Of a DNA stretch of 64,000 nt, positions 34,441-46,260 are shown piece by piece. The stretch comes from Sipunculus nudus (taxonomy: Eukaryota > Annelida > Sipuncula > Golfingiida > Sipunculidae). The stretch is from positions 38,907,340-38,971,339 of the forward strand of contig CM049322.1 in assembly GCA_026874595.1 (NCBI GenBank). Reading direction: 5' to 3'. The notes under the pieces are model-generated. The model did no database searches. It worked only from the letters and a program-made list of their open reading frames with translations, and was not told the origin of the DNA. The position numbers and the translations under genes were made by a program. Position 1 is the first letter of the stretch, and each line of letters begins with the position of its first letter.

Positions 34441-34859
34441 GCAGACACCCAATAATAGTAGTTCTGATAGATCAACAAAGTCCATTGCTACACCTCAGTC
34501 CATGTCCACTCTGTCTAAATCCAACAAAAACTGCTGGAAACTTGCAAATTAACCGAGGAGCAAACCACCTGGTTTTGATTCAAAATCTGTGCAAAGCACA
34601 GTACCAGAGCCAAGCTCTTTTCAAGTAAATAAGGGGTAAAACTCCTTTATTGACTCTAAAAAAACAGTACGATGCTACAGAGGCCAACGTGCCGTCTGAA
34701 TCAAAAGAAGAATCCGTAGCTTGCTGGGTAAAAACCTCATTTGATTCCTCCGAGAAATTTAATAAGGCTAGGTCCTCCTAGATGGAGTATCCTCAGAATT
34801 AAGCTAAGTCCTGTTATGACTCTTGTGAGAGTATTACAAATGAGGGCAGGTCCTCTTAT

Positions 34860-35160
34860 GACAAAACAGAAGTCTGTTCCGCTTCACAGTATACATTTAA
34901 AGTCAGATTTGATTTCTGGGAATATTACTGTGGGTATAAGAACAACTTTACCCTTTAAGGGAATTCAGTTGCTGCTAGGCAGTGATGTTGCAGGTGACAA
35001 AGTACAGCCTTTACCAATAGTGACAGAAAAGCTGTTACTTGATCAGGACACTGATCCTGAAAATCAGGAAATTCCTGGCTTGTATCATTCATGTGCTGTA
35101 ACTAGATCTATGGTCAAGAAAAAAACCCATATGAGGATAATTGTCCAGATTATAACACTC
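34860..35160 (+). pseudogene. Protease-like region of the Ty3/Gypsy element
   Basis: Contains G-N-I-T-V-G-I-R, then K-G-I-Q-L-L-L-G-S-D-V-A-G-D-K-V and, further on, S-C-A-V-T-R-S-M. This string is characteristic of the segment between gag and integrase in Gmr1-type elements. I do not see the catalytic D-S/T-G upstream in a good frame. The frame (34741-35161) ends at a stop, after which coding sequence continues in another frame. Confidence 0.6.
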
Positions 35161-35179
35161 TAGGAGTCACTAGTGACCT

Positions 35180-36115
35180 GTCTAACAACTCGCCCGTACA
35201 GGATGCAGCATTTTCAAGGTCGGAACTTATCACGGAACAGCATAAGGACCCTAATATATCATGTTTGTTTCCCGGGGCAGTTTCTAAAGATGAACTGTCA
35301 CAGAACCCAGTTTGTTTCTATGTTAAAAATGAAGTGCTTATGCGTAAATGGCGACCACCTGATGAGTGGGCCATCAAACATCAAATAGTTATGCCCAAAA
35401 GAAATTCTAAACATGGAACAGGAGGCTCCTTTATCTGGTCATTTAGGTATAAATAAAACTTTTCAGAAAGTTAGTACACGCTTATATTGGCCTAACCTCA
35501 GGACAGATGTTGTACAATATTGTAAATCATGCCACACATGCCAGGTGGTAGGCAAGCCCAATCAGAATCCTCCTAAAGCCAAACCTCGGCCTATTCCTGT
35601 TTCGAGGAACCATTTAGTGCCATTATTGTTGTTTGTGTTGGACCACTGCCCAAAACAAAATCTGGACATAAATATTTGCTGACAATAATTTGCGCATCTA
35701 CCAGGCAATACCATTGCGCAAAATTAATGCCATAAGAATTGTCAAGGCTCTGACCAAATTTTTAACCACTTTAGGATTACCAACATCCGTCAAGTCTGAC
35801 CAAAGTCTATTTTTATGTCTGGCTTTTTCCAGCAAGTTATGCTTAAGCCAGGTATAAAACAGTACAGCTCTTCGCAATACCATCCTGAAAGTCAGGGCGC
35901 CCTCGGGCGTTTTCACCAGACATTAAAAAAACATGATAAGGAGTTATTGCTATGACACCAAAAAAAAATTGGGATGAAGGAATCCACCTATTGCTGTTTG
36001 GTGTCAGAGAATCATTTCAAGAGTCCTTGGGTGACAGTCCCTTTGAACTAGCTTTAAACACTCAGTTCGCTGTCCATTAAAAATGCTTAAAGAAAAATCT
36101 TGTGTGAAAATCCTG
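35180..36115 (+). pseudogene. Integrase remnant of the Ty3/Gypsy element
   Basis: The zinc-binding region reads G-H-L-G-I-N-K-T ... C-K-S-C-H-T-C-Q-V-V-G-K-P-N-Q (about 35430-35560). The core follows in several frames: V-V-C-V-G-P-L-P-K-T-K-S-G (35630-35660), K-S-D-Q-S (about 35790) and Y-H-P-E-S-Q-G-A-L-G-R-F-H-Q (35880-35922), then W-D-E-G-I-H-L-L-L-F-G-V-R-E and S-P-F-E-L. Of the three catalytic acids, the first is Val and the last Gly; only the middle Asp remains. The protein is dead. Confidence 0.75.
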
Positions 36116-36120
36116 ATTCT

Positions 36121-36472
36121 CTTAGTTTTTTTTGCGGCATGTCTCAGACTTTTCGTAAAGAGTAAAAATGCATATACCAATGAAAAAAAGAGTAACGATA
36201 TGAACTGCAGAAATATCACGTTTATATATGTTTACATAAGCAGTTAATTGCATTGATCTCTTATACTTTACATCAAGTAAACGTTCTATAAACAATTATG
36301 AATCGACAGAGTGACTCTGGCTTTATCAAAACATATATAAGGTGCACGGCGTACGTATACACTTATCGTCTATATTCAGTTAAACATATTCAATGACTAA
36401 TATTAAACTAAAAGTAACACGGTACAAACGTTCATTCATGAAAATAAACAATCACATTGATAAAATAGAAAA
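36121..36472. other. 3' flank of GPCR gene 2
   Basis: Homology to the A-type 3' flank begins at about 36151 (A 20907). Left of this point the DNA belongs to the integrase remnant. No AATAAA was seen on the minus strand between 36130 and the stop codon. Confidence 0.5.
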
Positions 36473-37496
36473 TCAATTTGAAGAATGACCGTTACATTTC
36501 AGTCTTTGATAGAATTCCTCCCTGGTTTTGCGGTTTGTTAATAGGTATATGAACAACGGGCTTATATCATAAAATGACAATAACATTTCTAACACCATAA
36601 GTATCCCCCGAGACTGAATAAAATCTTGAAACACTATACTTACAAATCGACCCACCGCCATGGGAACATGGCACAGAATAAACATAGTAGTAGTAACGAA
36701 GGATGTTAATCTAAATCGGGAAATGACGCTTTCCCAATCGTTATTACCTGACTGCCCCGGCCTTGCTTTTTTAGCTTTAACAAGATATGACAGAATTGCA
36801 ATGTTACAAGCTATCAAGATTGCCATACTTATAAAATAAATAGCGATAGTGATAACCGTACCTACACGTATAGCAAAGGGTGAACACTTCTCACTCTTGT
36901 AATCATTTAGTGTAAGAGGGACGGCACAGACAATTAGATTAAAAGTAATGATAAAAGCGGTAGAAATCGCAATCCTCTTATGTGACCAGAGTCTAGCTGC
37001 CGAAAATGGCAGAGCCATTCCTCCAAGTTGCATACATGCTATTGCCGAGATAAGAAAGTTGATGCAGTCATGGCAAAATGCAGTTGTAAACATAAACCAG
37101 GGGCAAATATGTCCTGGTTGGGTAAAAACATAGCCATAATGAATTAAAACCAGTTGGGCAGCGCTGCGTAAAATCAGACACACAGACAAAGCAATATAGT
37201 ATATTGATACGGCTTTTGAGATCATGCTTGTTTTACATATCACTAATATGGCCAGTAGGTTTAGGGGAAGCGAAGCCGACCTGAAGGTTGTTGTTACGAT
37301 TTGTAAAACGTCCTCTATCTTTGTGCCATGTTCGCCAGGAAAGATTGACGGTGGAACATCAAAAGCGCCCCCTGTGCCTCCATGAGTAACATTATTGGTT
37401 TGTTTGGTTTGCGTATCATGCTCGATGGTCCTTGGATTTATTGTGAAACTTTCATTGACACCAACATATTCCAAGGCATCACTGCTTAGAAGGCCC
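36473..37496 (-). CDS. GPCR gene 2, exon 2: class A 7TM receptor, B-type paralogue
   Basis: Same receptor as gene 1, 348 residues with exon 1. Eleven nucleotide differences from gene 1 occur in this exon. Eight change the protein: S8R, A17E, I43N, T59I, D63E and S72L in the extracellular N-terminus, and the conservative V191I and M243L in TM4 and TM5. Three synonymous changes all lie in the 7TM part. The cysteine pair, prolines and the unusual residues at the DRY, CWxP and NPxxY positions are kept. The acceptor AG is preserved (CTTCAG then GGGCC). The gene ends next to a broken Ty3/Gypsy element, so its transcript end must differ from that of A-type genes. Confidence 0.88.
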
Positions 37497-39170
37497 CTGA
37501 AGAGGAATTTGTATTCATATTATACCTTTAACTAATATTAGAAAACAGTAATATGAATATGGTTTTGTTTTAAATGTTACATCATGAGGCTGTTCATCAA
37601 CTTAACCATAGTAATATGTATTAATCCTTCTTCCTACGTCCAATCACTGGATACTGTGAGCAGAAAAATTAATCATGTTTAACATTTTTTTTTAACTTTA
37701 TGGTATAGTCAAATACAATGCACTTATGCGGACCCTAGATGTACCAATACATAACAAAAAAATTATACAAAGATATATACGTACAGCTAAGAATATAAAA
37801 AAGAGGTATGAAAGTTTTGACAAGTTTGGCAAAATAAGGACCGGACTACGCGGTAATACACAAATGCCAATCATACAATTTGTTTATACTTCCGGGCTGT
37901 TCACTACTTCATTTACAATAAGAAAGTTTATTGGGTATCACTTTAGCATAATAAGCTCGACTTGGGCGATATATCTATTTCATGCAGAATAATTGTATTT
38001 TTAATTTCAGACAGATACGAGAATAAACAAAACACTTTTTATACCTGATTAAAGTACATGTTATATTTTATTTTTTCTAAGAATTATAAACATTATTAGA
38101 CAGCTTTCACGCCCGGAAAAGCTTTAACTCATGAAAGCTAAAATCTATTTCTTTTAAAAAGCATATAACATAATTTTATAAAATTTCCTTTTTTTTTTAC
38201 CTTATTTAAGTATATACTATATTTTGTCATTTAATACTGTAAAGGATAAGCATTACTTGGCAGTATAGAAATGTCTGAAACATTTCAAATATCGACATAA
38301 TCTGCTACTTCATATTTATCTGATAACCTCAAAGTCAAGTTATTAATATTTACTTTTCTGGCGAACTTAATTGTTGGGACCATTCAGCATCTATCGCCAA
38401 TAGTAACTTCAGCTGTAGTGGGACCGCGTTAACAGCAAAATACACTTATTTTTTTTGTTGCACAACATTCTAGTACAGGATAATTATTGAAGTGAATGTT
38501 ACCTGTATTGCTGGAACACATTTGATCAAAAACATCAAATAAATGAAAATTGTAAAATTGTTTTAGATGAGTCGAAAATCTGTTTTAGTTATTAACAGCA
38601 CCAGCTGTTTTGATCAGCTGAAATAGTTGGACTTGTGACCCTTTGTTGAAGGATTTGTTACAGTTTTGATTTAAACTCTATCGAAATACATGTTGAAGTT
38701 CTTTTTTTACATGTATAAGTTTGAAAGTTCCAAAATGTTATGGGTGCATTTCAATGAAATTCAGAACACAAGTAACCTAATTATTAAGATACTTTCTTGA
38801 TTCACACAATATCCAACGAGAAATTCAACATGCAACATACCAGAGTCAGCAATCTATTTAGTTCTTTTAAATCAATTTAATGAAATTTCATTCAATATTT
38901 AAAAAACAATTATAACTCAATAAATGAAATCTAATTATCGTTTGATGGACATAAAAACAAAAAGACTTTAGTCCAAATAAAATGTGAAATCTTTATTTTG
39001 AGCGATTTATACAACCCATGCCCAAAAGCAATTGCATGAACATAAAAACAGCACAATTTACACTTGTGCCTTTTTGTTTAAACGAAACTGATTAAAATAA
39101 AAACTAAAACACCTGAAATAAGGAAATATACAATGTGGGAAAAAGCGATTTAAAAAGATTAAGACCTTAC
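37497..39170 (-). other. Predicted intron of GPCR gene 2
   Basis: 1674 nt, same splice signals as gene 1. The unit B1/A2 boundary falls inside it. No gene seen. Confidence 0.55.
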
Positions 39171-39193
39171 CTACTCAATGTAGACGAATCCAT
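39171..39193 (-). CDS. GPCR gene 2, predicted exon 1
   Basis: ATG at 39193-39191, seven codons plus AG, GTAAGG donor at 39170-39165. Joined to exon 2 of gene 2, AG plus G makes an arginine codon, giving M-D-S-S-T-L-S-R-G-L-L. The exon is identical to the other three. Confidence 0.6.
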
Positions 39194-39260
39194 GATATAT
39201 CAGTCAGGTCACCGGAGTAGACGCTCTTAGTGCTTGTCTGTTTATGGTTGTGAATCGGTC

Positions 39261-39268
39261 ATATATAT
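39261..39268 (-). promoter_or_regulatory. TATA-like box of GPCR gene 2
   Basis: ATATATAT at the same distance from the predicted ATG as in the other units. Confidence 0.35.
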
Positions 39269-42200
39269 CCCCTTAACTTTATTCATCAATCAATGCTATC
39301 ATTTACATACCTGGCAAAGACGCTCCAATCACCATACGAAAACGGAGCTCTTAGCAACATACTATATGGTCCAGTAATGAATATGAACATTTAAACAGAA
39401 ACATCTGGTGCACTATTGATCAAATATAATGATGTTCAGGTCCGGTAGGCGGAGGACTGTAAAGCCCCACCCATTTCCACAAAACGCACTGGATCTTCTA
39501 AATTCAGTATTGTTGACATAAATGTATTGGAGGGCTTAGTTTATAAACATCCAAACATGTTTGATCAACCTTGTTTCAAGGCAAATTACATGCACATGAA
39601 ATTTTTTAGTATGAACTTAATGAAATGAGTAACATCTCGAAAACAAGCATTTGTTCAATGTAAAAAGAACGGTAGCAATGATGTAATGGAAAAAGATAAA
39701 CTGATTATCTAACTAAAATACATTTACACTAACACGTTGCTAATATAATGGTGTTCATATGCGATTGGGAAGCGAAATGGATATAGGACCGAGTTGAATT
39801 ATGATTTGTTTTCAGCCGTATTTCTACATATGCAGCACTACCTAGATTTAGGTCAATGTGTAAACGAAAAAGTTTTGAAATCCTTTAATTGATATTAATA
39901 ATTTAAATTATTTTCACAGGTTAAAGAAGGCGAATTTCAATGCATTTAGGTGTAAATTTTGATGGTTTGAATGTACCGCGTACAGTGTGATCACGTCACG
40001 TCGCGTGTTTTTGTTGTGTCAGTTGCACTGTAATTTCAGTAATAGTAAAACCTAAATAAACCATTTAAACTATACTTGTGAGAAATGACTATTGTGAGAC
40101 AGAAAGAACTGTTTTAACTGTTGGGGTAATTCGGTTCACCATCTGGATCTAGGAATTTTTGAAAGGAAAAAAGTCTGTTCTCTCTGATTAAAAATTACTT
40201 TTTTTCCATGGAATCTTAACTATCGACCGAGCAGCCAAAGCTTCAATAAACGCGCTTTTGAACACACGTCAGTGTTAACAATAAAAGATAATTTAAATGC
40301 AATCCTTTTTATGATAATATATGTGCGTGTGTGTGTATGTATGCACCACCGCCTTAAGGTCGCCAGTGTACTCGGCGGACCTAGTATCAGTACACTTTTC
40401 ATTACCATGAGGGGCACCCTTCATAATAAAATCTAAAGTCGATTTAATATATATATACCAAACGCATCGCCCCCACGTTATTGTGTGCCTTTATCATTCG
40501 GCATTCTCATATTGGAAACTGATTTCTTTGGCCGCTCTACAGTAAATAGGTCTCATTCTGTTTCTCTTCTTATTTGTGTCAATCACCACAAACTTCTGAA
40601 GCGATTCAAAGACTTCACCTTAATTTCTTATAAATCACATTGACCCTTATCTGTCTTATTATTCTCAAAAGTTTGATTTGAATTCGAATCTTTTCTTTTA
40701 TACAGCGCCAATCCCTGGAAAACATTTCGACTTTGGACCTACATCAGGATGGATCAGAGTACCCATTTTTTTGCAGCCTGTAAGAAGTTGTCACACCATT
40801 TACCAACATGGTACAGGGGACAAGTTTGACCCTAAGCCATGAGCCAGAATCCTTTGGCATTTCCCAATGGCTGGCTGTTGAAGTCATGAAAGCGACTGCA
40901 AATCAACGTCTATAATAATATTCATGAGCACTATAACGTCATCAATATTTTTTTATGTGTACAAGAAATAACAGTCATGATGTGTTTGTCCACTCGAATA
41001 CAATTGGTGTTACTTATAAAACAACATTTAAAAAAGTACCTTTAGTACTACGCCTAAGTTGTCCCGTTCTCTTAAATCTAAGAATGTGGGTGCTTCTCTC
41101 GTTTAAATAGATTGAGGTTCAACTATTTTAGTATGTTTCGTATTTCTTTTGACTAAATTACACAAATTACCATGGTACTTCACTTGGCAGTATCAAAATC
41201 CTGTGAGTAATATCACCATAAGGACATTACTTCATGTTTTACGTCCGTAAACTTCCCCATAATTAGTACATTACATAACAGTTTTTCTTCTCATTTAAAG
41301 CCCCAGAGACCATTAAACATTTACATATTTTCAGGAACAAAATATCCAGTAATATATATCAACAATACATATAAAAAAATATACATCAACAATATACAAC
41401 AAATTCCAGCTTGCTTGGTACTTCATAGCCCCAGCCAAGCGGGATAAAGTTTTTGTTTGCGATGGTTTGTTTGTTTGTTTGTTTTTCTGACAGTTAGCAA
41501 CATTACGCAGAACGGATATTGATGAAATTTGCAGGATAGCTCGTCATTGAAACAAGGAACAGATAATTACATTTTGGGGGAGATCCGGATCAATATCTGG
41601 ATCGTAAATTTTTAGAAAGAAAAACGCTGCATGTCCTACAATGCCATATGGCTTAGGTCTGCGCTATCCGTGTGCAAATTTCTAGATACCGGTAAATCAT
41701 ATTCCCGTGTGATCTTAGATTAACTATCGACCGAAGTGCCACACATTTAATTAAAGCACCGGTTACATAGACGTCTGTGATAACACTTTTGATCATCATA
41801 TGTATATATATGCACCACCGCCTGTTGGTCTCAGCTGTACTTGGCAGACCTCGTATCAGTACTCTTTCCATTGCCATCAAAGAGATCCTTAATAATAACA
41901 CCTAAAGAGGTAATGGTAATCGATTTCATACACATATGAGGCACATTGCCCTCGGGTTATCGTGAGCTTAATACATTTGCCTTTATCATTTGCAGATGTA
42001 ATTTCCTCTACTACTTTTTATTAAGCAAAACACTTCCTTCCTCTTTTTCGTACATGTATCAGTCACCAAAAACTTCTTAGCCTACAAAGTTCTTCAGACC
42101 TGATACGATTACCTCACACGTCACCTGATCCGCTAGTTTATTTCCGAACAGGAAATTAAAAAGTCACCGTTGACTGGCAAGTTACCCCCCCCCCCCCCTT

Positions 42201-42776
42201 TGCTGTCATATCCTTCACCAATGGATAATTCAAGCAAACTTAATTGAAAAAGAACAGTTAGTTCATCTTACTTTATTCCCCGAATAAGCCAAGTTTCAAA
42301 GTTTTGTTGTTGATTTTATATGAGCCAATTATAAAGTTGCATGCTTTTACTAGGCGGTATCCGTGACTGCAAAAAATACAGACACATATACATTTCTAAC
42401 TTTAAACTTTGGCATACTCCACGTGTGCACTTTTATATGAATCTAAAATGACTGCTTGAATGATTTAAATTCAGGTTGTTTGGCCAGAGGTGCTAAAGAT
42501 GTCTACACAGCATTACAAATGGGTACCGGATAAAGTGGCAACTGCGTATGGTGGGCCCTAGCGACCTTAACGTCGTGTGTGGGCGCTGAAGCGTCCCCAG
42601 GGATCTACCGCCAGGAATTAAATTGTAAGGTCTTTGGAGCCAGTTAAAACCTGTTTTTTTTTTAAACTTACCGCTGATGTCTCTTTCTGTTAAAGGTCAG
42701 TAATTTTGTATAAACGCTTGTCCAAAGGAATAAGGTATAGTATTTCTGTACTGCACATATTAATTTAAGAAATATA
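39269..42776. other. A2 counterpart of A1 1608-5117
   Basis: Contains the X1 block (about 40120-40640), the frameshifted coding-like stretch (about 40700-41065), the dispersed repeat (41404-41684) and the X2 block (41685-42530). No gene. Confidence 0.45.
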
Positions 42777-45191
42777 TTAACACATTCGCTGCCAATGACG
42801 TGTTTACCCGTCGTTTATTATGATTTCCCCAGTGCCAAGCACGTGCATACACGTCATTTATTTATAAGCCTTTTTCAGCAGGAATTCTCATAAATTAAAC
42901 AATAAATTCTCTGCAGATAAGTAGTAGACCATTTATAAAATAGTCTCGCAGTATGAAAATGAATTATTTGTTATTCAACAGTGTGCTGCATCATTCTAAA
43001 GCAGGAAAGATGTGAAGATGGTGACAAAATCCACGGCTCCGGTCCATTGCCATGAAATAACTTTACGACGCACTTCAGTTTGAAGTCGATTCCTTGTAAG
43101 AATACTACTTTGAATCAAACGAAAAGGAGGATCGTAAAAATATGCAGCTAGTTTTTTTATTAGAGCACGTTTTGGCCACTTATTTACGACAGACCCAGTT
43201 GGGAGACCGACGTGTGATAGATCGCACCTTAGGTGTGAACTCAAGATAGCGAGGCGTAAGGTCGTTCAGGTGTATTGCCCCGCGAGGACAGGGTATTGCG
43301 CAATCAACAACAGAGGGCGCGTGCCACATGATTGACACACAGACCGGCAGTGTAATCAGAACGCGGCTGCAAATGATTCTTTCGGCTTATTTCTTGTTCC
43401 TTATTTATTTAAATATAGATATATGCATATATTTGTAACTTCACAAACAAATGCTCGTAAATTGCAAAACTGAAATAATCTCTGTGTTTCGTGTGACTGT
43501 GACAATGACGAGATCGTCAAGGCTCAAGCATGTCGGTATTATAAAGTCTATGACTATGTTTGAAAATTACATGTGAAATGTAAAATTATATATATATTTT
43601 TTTATAATTATATTGATCGGTAGAATCGCTGTGTTCATTATGAAGGTGTAAAAAATGTATGTTTGAGCACTAAAACTACATGTTTGTAAAAAAAAAAAAA
43701 ATACACCGCACAGGTTCGAACTCACGCGGTCAGCCGTATTATGCTTGCAAATTACCTGTTCTAACCACTGCGCCATTCTAGATGTATTATTAAAATTTGT
43801 GTTTATCATAATATGACCATGACCATGACCATGTCCGTTACACCGCTCAGGCAATAACTAGGGTTTCTACGCCGCAGTTTTGCCTCTTCGGGTACACCCC
43901 CCCCCCCCCCCTCTTTGCACTGAGGTCGCCAGAACTGACACGCCTGCCAGCCAGGTCCGGCCCGCCCTCGCTGACCGACCACCACCGGGGAATCCCCCAA
44001 GTAAACCCGGGAGCCTGAGCCTAGCAACCAGCCAGTAATATCCGAGCGTCACCGGCCTACCCCTGGACTACCGTGAGTCCTGCCCTGAGCCTTTTCCCTT
44101 TCGACCAGGTACGGTGTTCGTTCGATCTGGGCCTTTTCCGGAGCCTTTCCTGGTTCTCGTGCCATCATGCTTGAGCCTTGTCTCTGCTGGTCCTGACCGG
44201 ACCCCCGGTTTTTACGTCTCGGAGCCTTGTCCCTGATCCTTTCGGGATCCCCTCAACTTTTATCCACCAAACGGCTGGCTCTTTAGGGCCTGGTTCCATA
44301 CTGTCGGCAACGGGCTGGCCTACTCTTCTATCGAAAAACAGTATGGGATCTTTTACGTGCCCATCCCCTTCTGGACACGGGACCGCCATTTTACGTCCTC
44401 ATCCGATGGACGGCCCGTATTTTGCTTTTGCAGTCGGGCGCTGCAGAGCCCGGAGCCTTTCTACCCCTCCCCCACTTTTTCTAGTGGGGTGATGATACTG
44501 GGGTTCCGTTTGCCACTGATTTTTTGCCAATCGAGCCACATTTTGAGGTCTTTATAGAACTTCTCTTGCTTCACCTTTTCGACATAGCCTTTGCTCAACC
44601 TTAGAATGTGGTCTTTCACATATTCTATTTCTGCCTTCTCGTGAAGCACATATACTCGGGTTCGAGGCGGGAGTCTCATGGCCGTCCTTAAGGCTCTGTT
44701 TTGAAGCCGTTGAAGTGTCTTAATGTGGTGCTCTTTGGCTGAGATCAGGGCTATGCAGCCGTACATCATAACCGGTCATATGTCATAATATGACATATGT
44801 ATATAGGCTTATATTTATCAGTGCCCCTCAGTCATTTGAATCTTTCCGATTGAGCATTCACGCCAACATACACATTATTTTTAGTTCATCATTTACAATG
44901 AATATAGATCTTTATTTGAATCAGTTGTTAGCTTTATGCTGGCGTCAACGTAGACGCTATGAGACCTGTCCACCGGAGCCATGCCCTGCCTACTTTCGCG
45001 GTCATTTGGCTCAGTGCCCAACTTCACACTTCCCCCCGAGTTTTATTGCCCCTGTGTTATTCGAAGTCACACCTTCTTATCAGGTAATAAACACCTAGTC
45101 TTGGTACCACTGCAGCTCTCGGGGCTCCTGGGGTCCCTGTGTATGGCCCTAGCACTGGGGGTGAACATGGGCTTAACAGTGAATGTGTTAA
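42777..45191. mobile_element. Candidate piggyBac-like element, A2 copy
   Basis: TTAA-bounded inverted ends at 42777 and 45191 as in A1. It carries the tRNA-like unit (about 43688-43781) and the LINE insertion. Confidence 0.45.
43818..44782 (-). mobile_element. 5'-truncated LINE, A2 copy
   Basis: Target-site duplication TCATAATATGAC at 43806-43817 and 44783-44794. RT C-terminal frame 44769-44461, identical in protein to A1. The 3' hexamer tail is CATGAC-CATGAC here but CATGAC-CGTGAC in A1, and the poly-C tract is longer. Confidence 0.8.
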
Positions 45192-46214
45192 ATGATTGAT
45201 ATATTGTCCATTCTAAGTATTTAAAAAATAGTCAAATCAATTGATTTTTTACCATAACCAGAAATATCTACGTAAGGAACAGGATTCAATAGGACACTTT
45301 CTTTGTTATATGTTGACTGTCCATCCACCAGACAAAATGAAGACACATGGACAGCAATGACGCCAGTGCCCTACTAATTTAACCTTTGTCGAAAAATATG
45401 TCGCTGTTACTATCATTACAACATTAAGGTTTAAATCCCAGTGAGACAAGTAACTCCGTGATGATAGAAATGTTGGTTTTAATCACGAGGGTTTGACCGC
45501 GTCAAAAGAGTGTGCGAATGTTCTGTGTAGCGTTAAGAATTCTGGACAGTCCATGTATATTAGCGACTCATCCAAACATTTTTGCGCATATTTCGCGATG
45601 CTCGATTTACGCTCGTAAATATATCGCAATCTTATATTGCGAACGACGTAAAAATCTCGGCAATGCTTCTTTTGCAAAGGTTTTGTGAACTGCCCTTACG
45701 TCGTGAGTAGGTCGTGCTCATCTGAGGCGAATTTTAGACAAATCACGAGCAAAGCACAATATGAGATGATGGGAACGCTCGCCAAAAAAAAATCAAACTT
45801 TTTTTATATTCCTACTGAACCAGAACCGAATAATGAGGATGATTGACGACGCATCCATGCAACTCCCGCGCATGTATGGCGAGCTTTTGGGACTAAAAAT
45901 ACGAATGTTTAACCTTGCCAGTTGCATCTTTCGTGAAACAAAAACTTTATTGTTCTGAGAAGTATCGACTGTTACCTGCTTAACGGTAGACCTGTTTGCT
46001 TTAATATTTCCTGTTTTTAATGTCATATCACTGCTGTGGATCATTTATATGGCTCAATATAAAATGATGATTAGTACTTCCTTTCATGAGTCTATTGATT
46101 ATTTACAATGTATGTAAAGAATACATTCAGGTTTGCAGCTAGGATTCACGGACTGAATGGGGTGGGGTGGGGAGTCATATCTGTCGGCTTGAGCGTATAT
46201 ATATATATATAAAA

Positions 46215-46260
<46 letters not shown>

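Larger units (their letters stand above)
33294..36120 (+). mobile_element. Broken Ty3/Gypsy element, Gmr1-like domain order
   Basis: A retrotransposon remnant with, in order, an LTR-like end, gag, a protease-like region and integrase. Perfect 10-bp inverted ends TGTTACGGAA (33294-33303) and TTCCGTAACA (33372-33381) mark an LTR or LTR remnant. A PBS-like TGTGGGCTTGTTTGGGA (33388-33404) follows and resembles the tRNA-Pro site. No reverse transcriptase lies between the protease-like region and integrase, as expected for Gmr1-like elements, in which integrase precedes RT. The element stops inside or just after integrase, so RT, RNase H and the 3' LTR are gone. Many stops and frameshifts are present. 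Confidence 0.75.
22405..37662. repeat. Tandem unit B1 (15.3 kb)
   Basis: Short unit type. Positions 22405-28142 are colinear with A 1-5756, 28143-28797 with A 8126-8811, and 28798-29165 with A 10273-10640. Homology to A resumes at 36151 (A 20907) and runs to the unit end. The middle, 29166-36150, is different DNA: an older diverged copy of the shared block at 30870-31880 and a broken Ty3/Gypsy element at 33294-36120. Confidence 0.95.
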
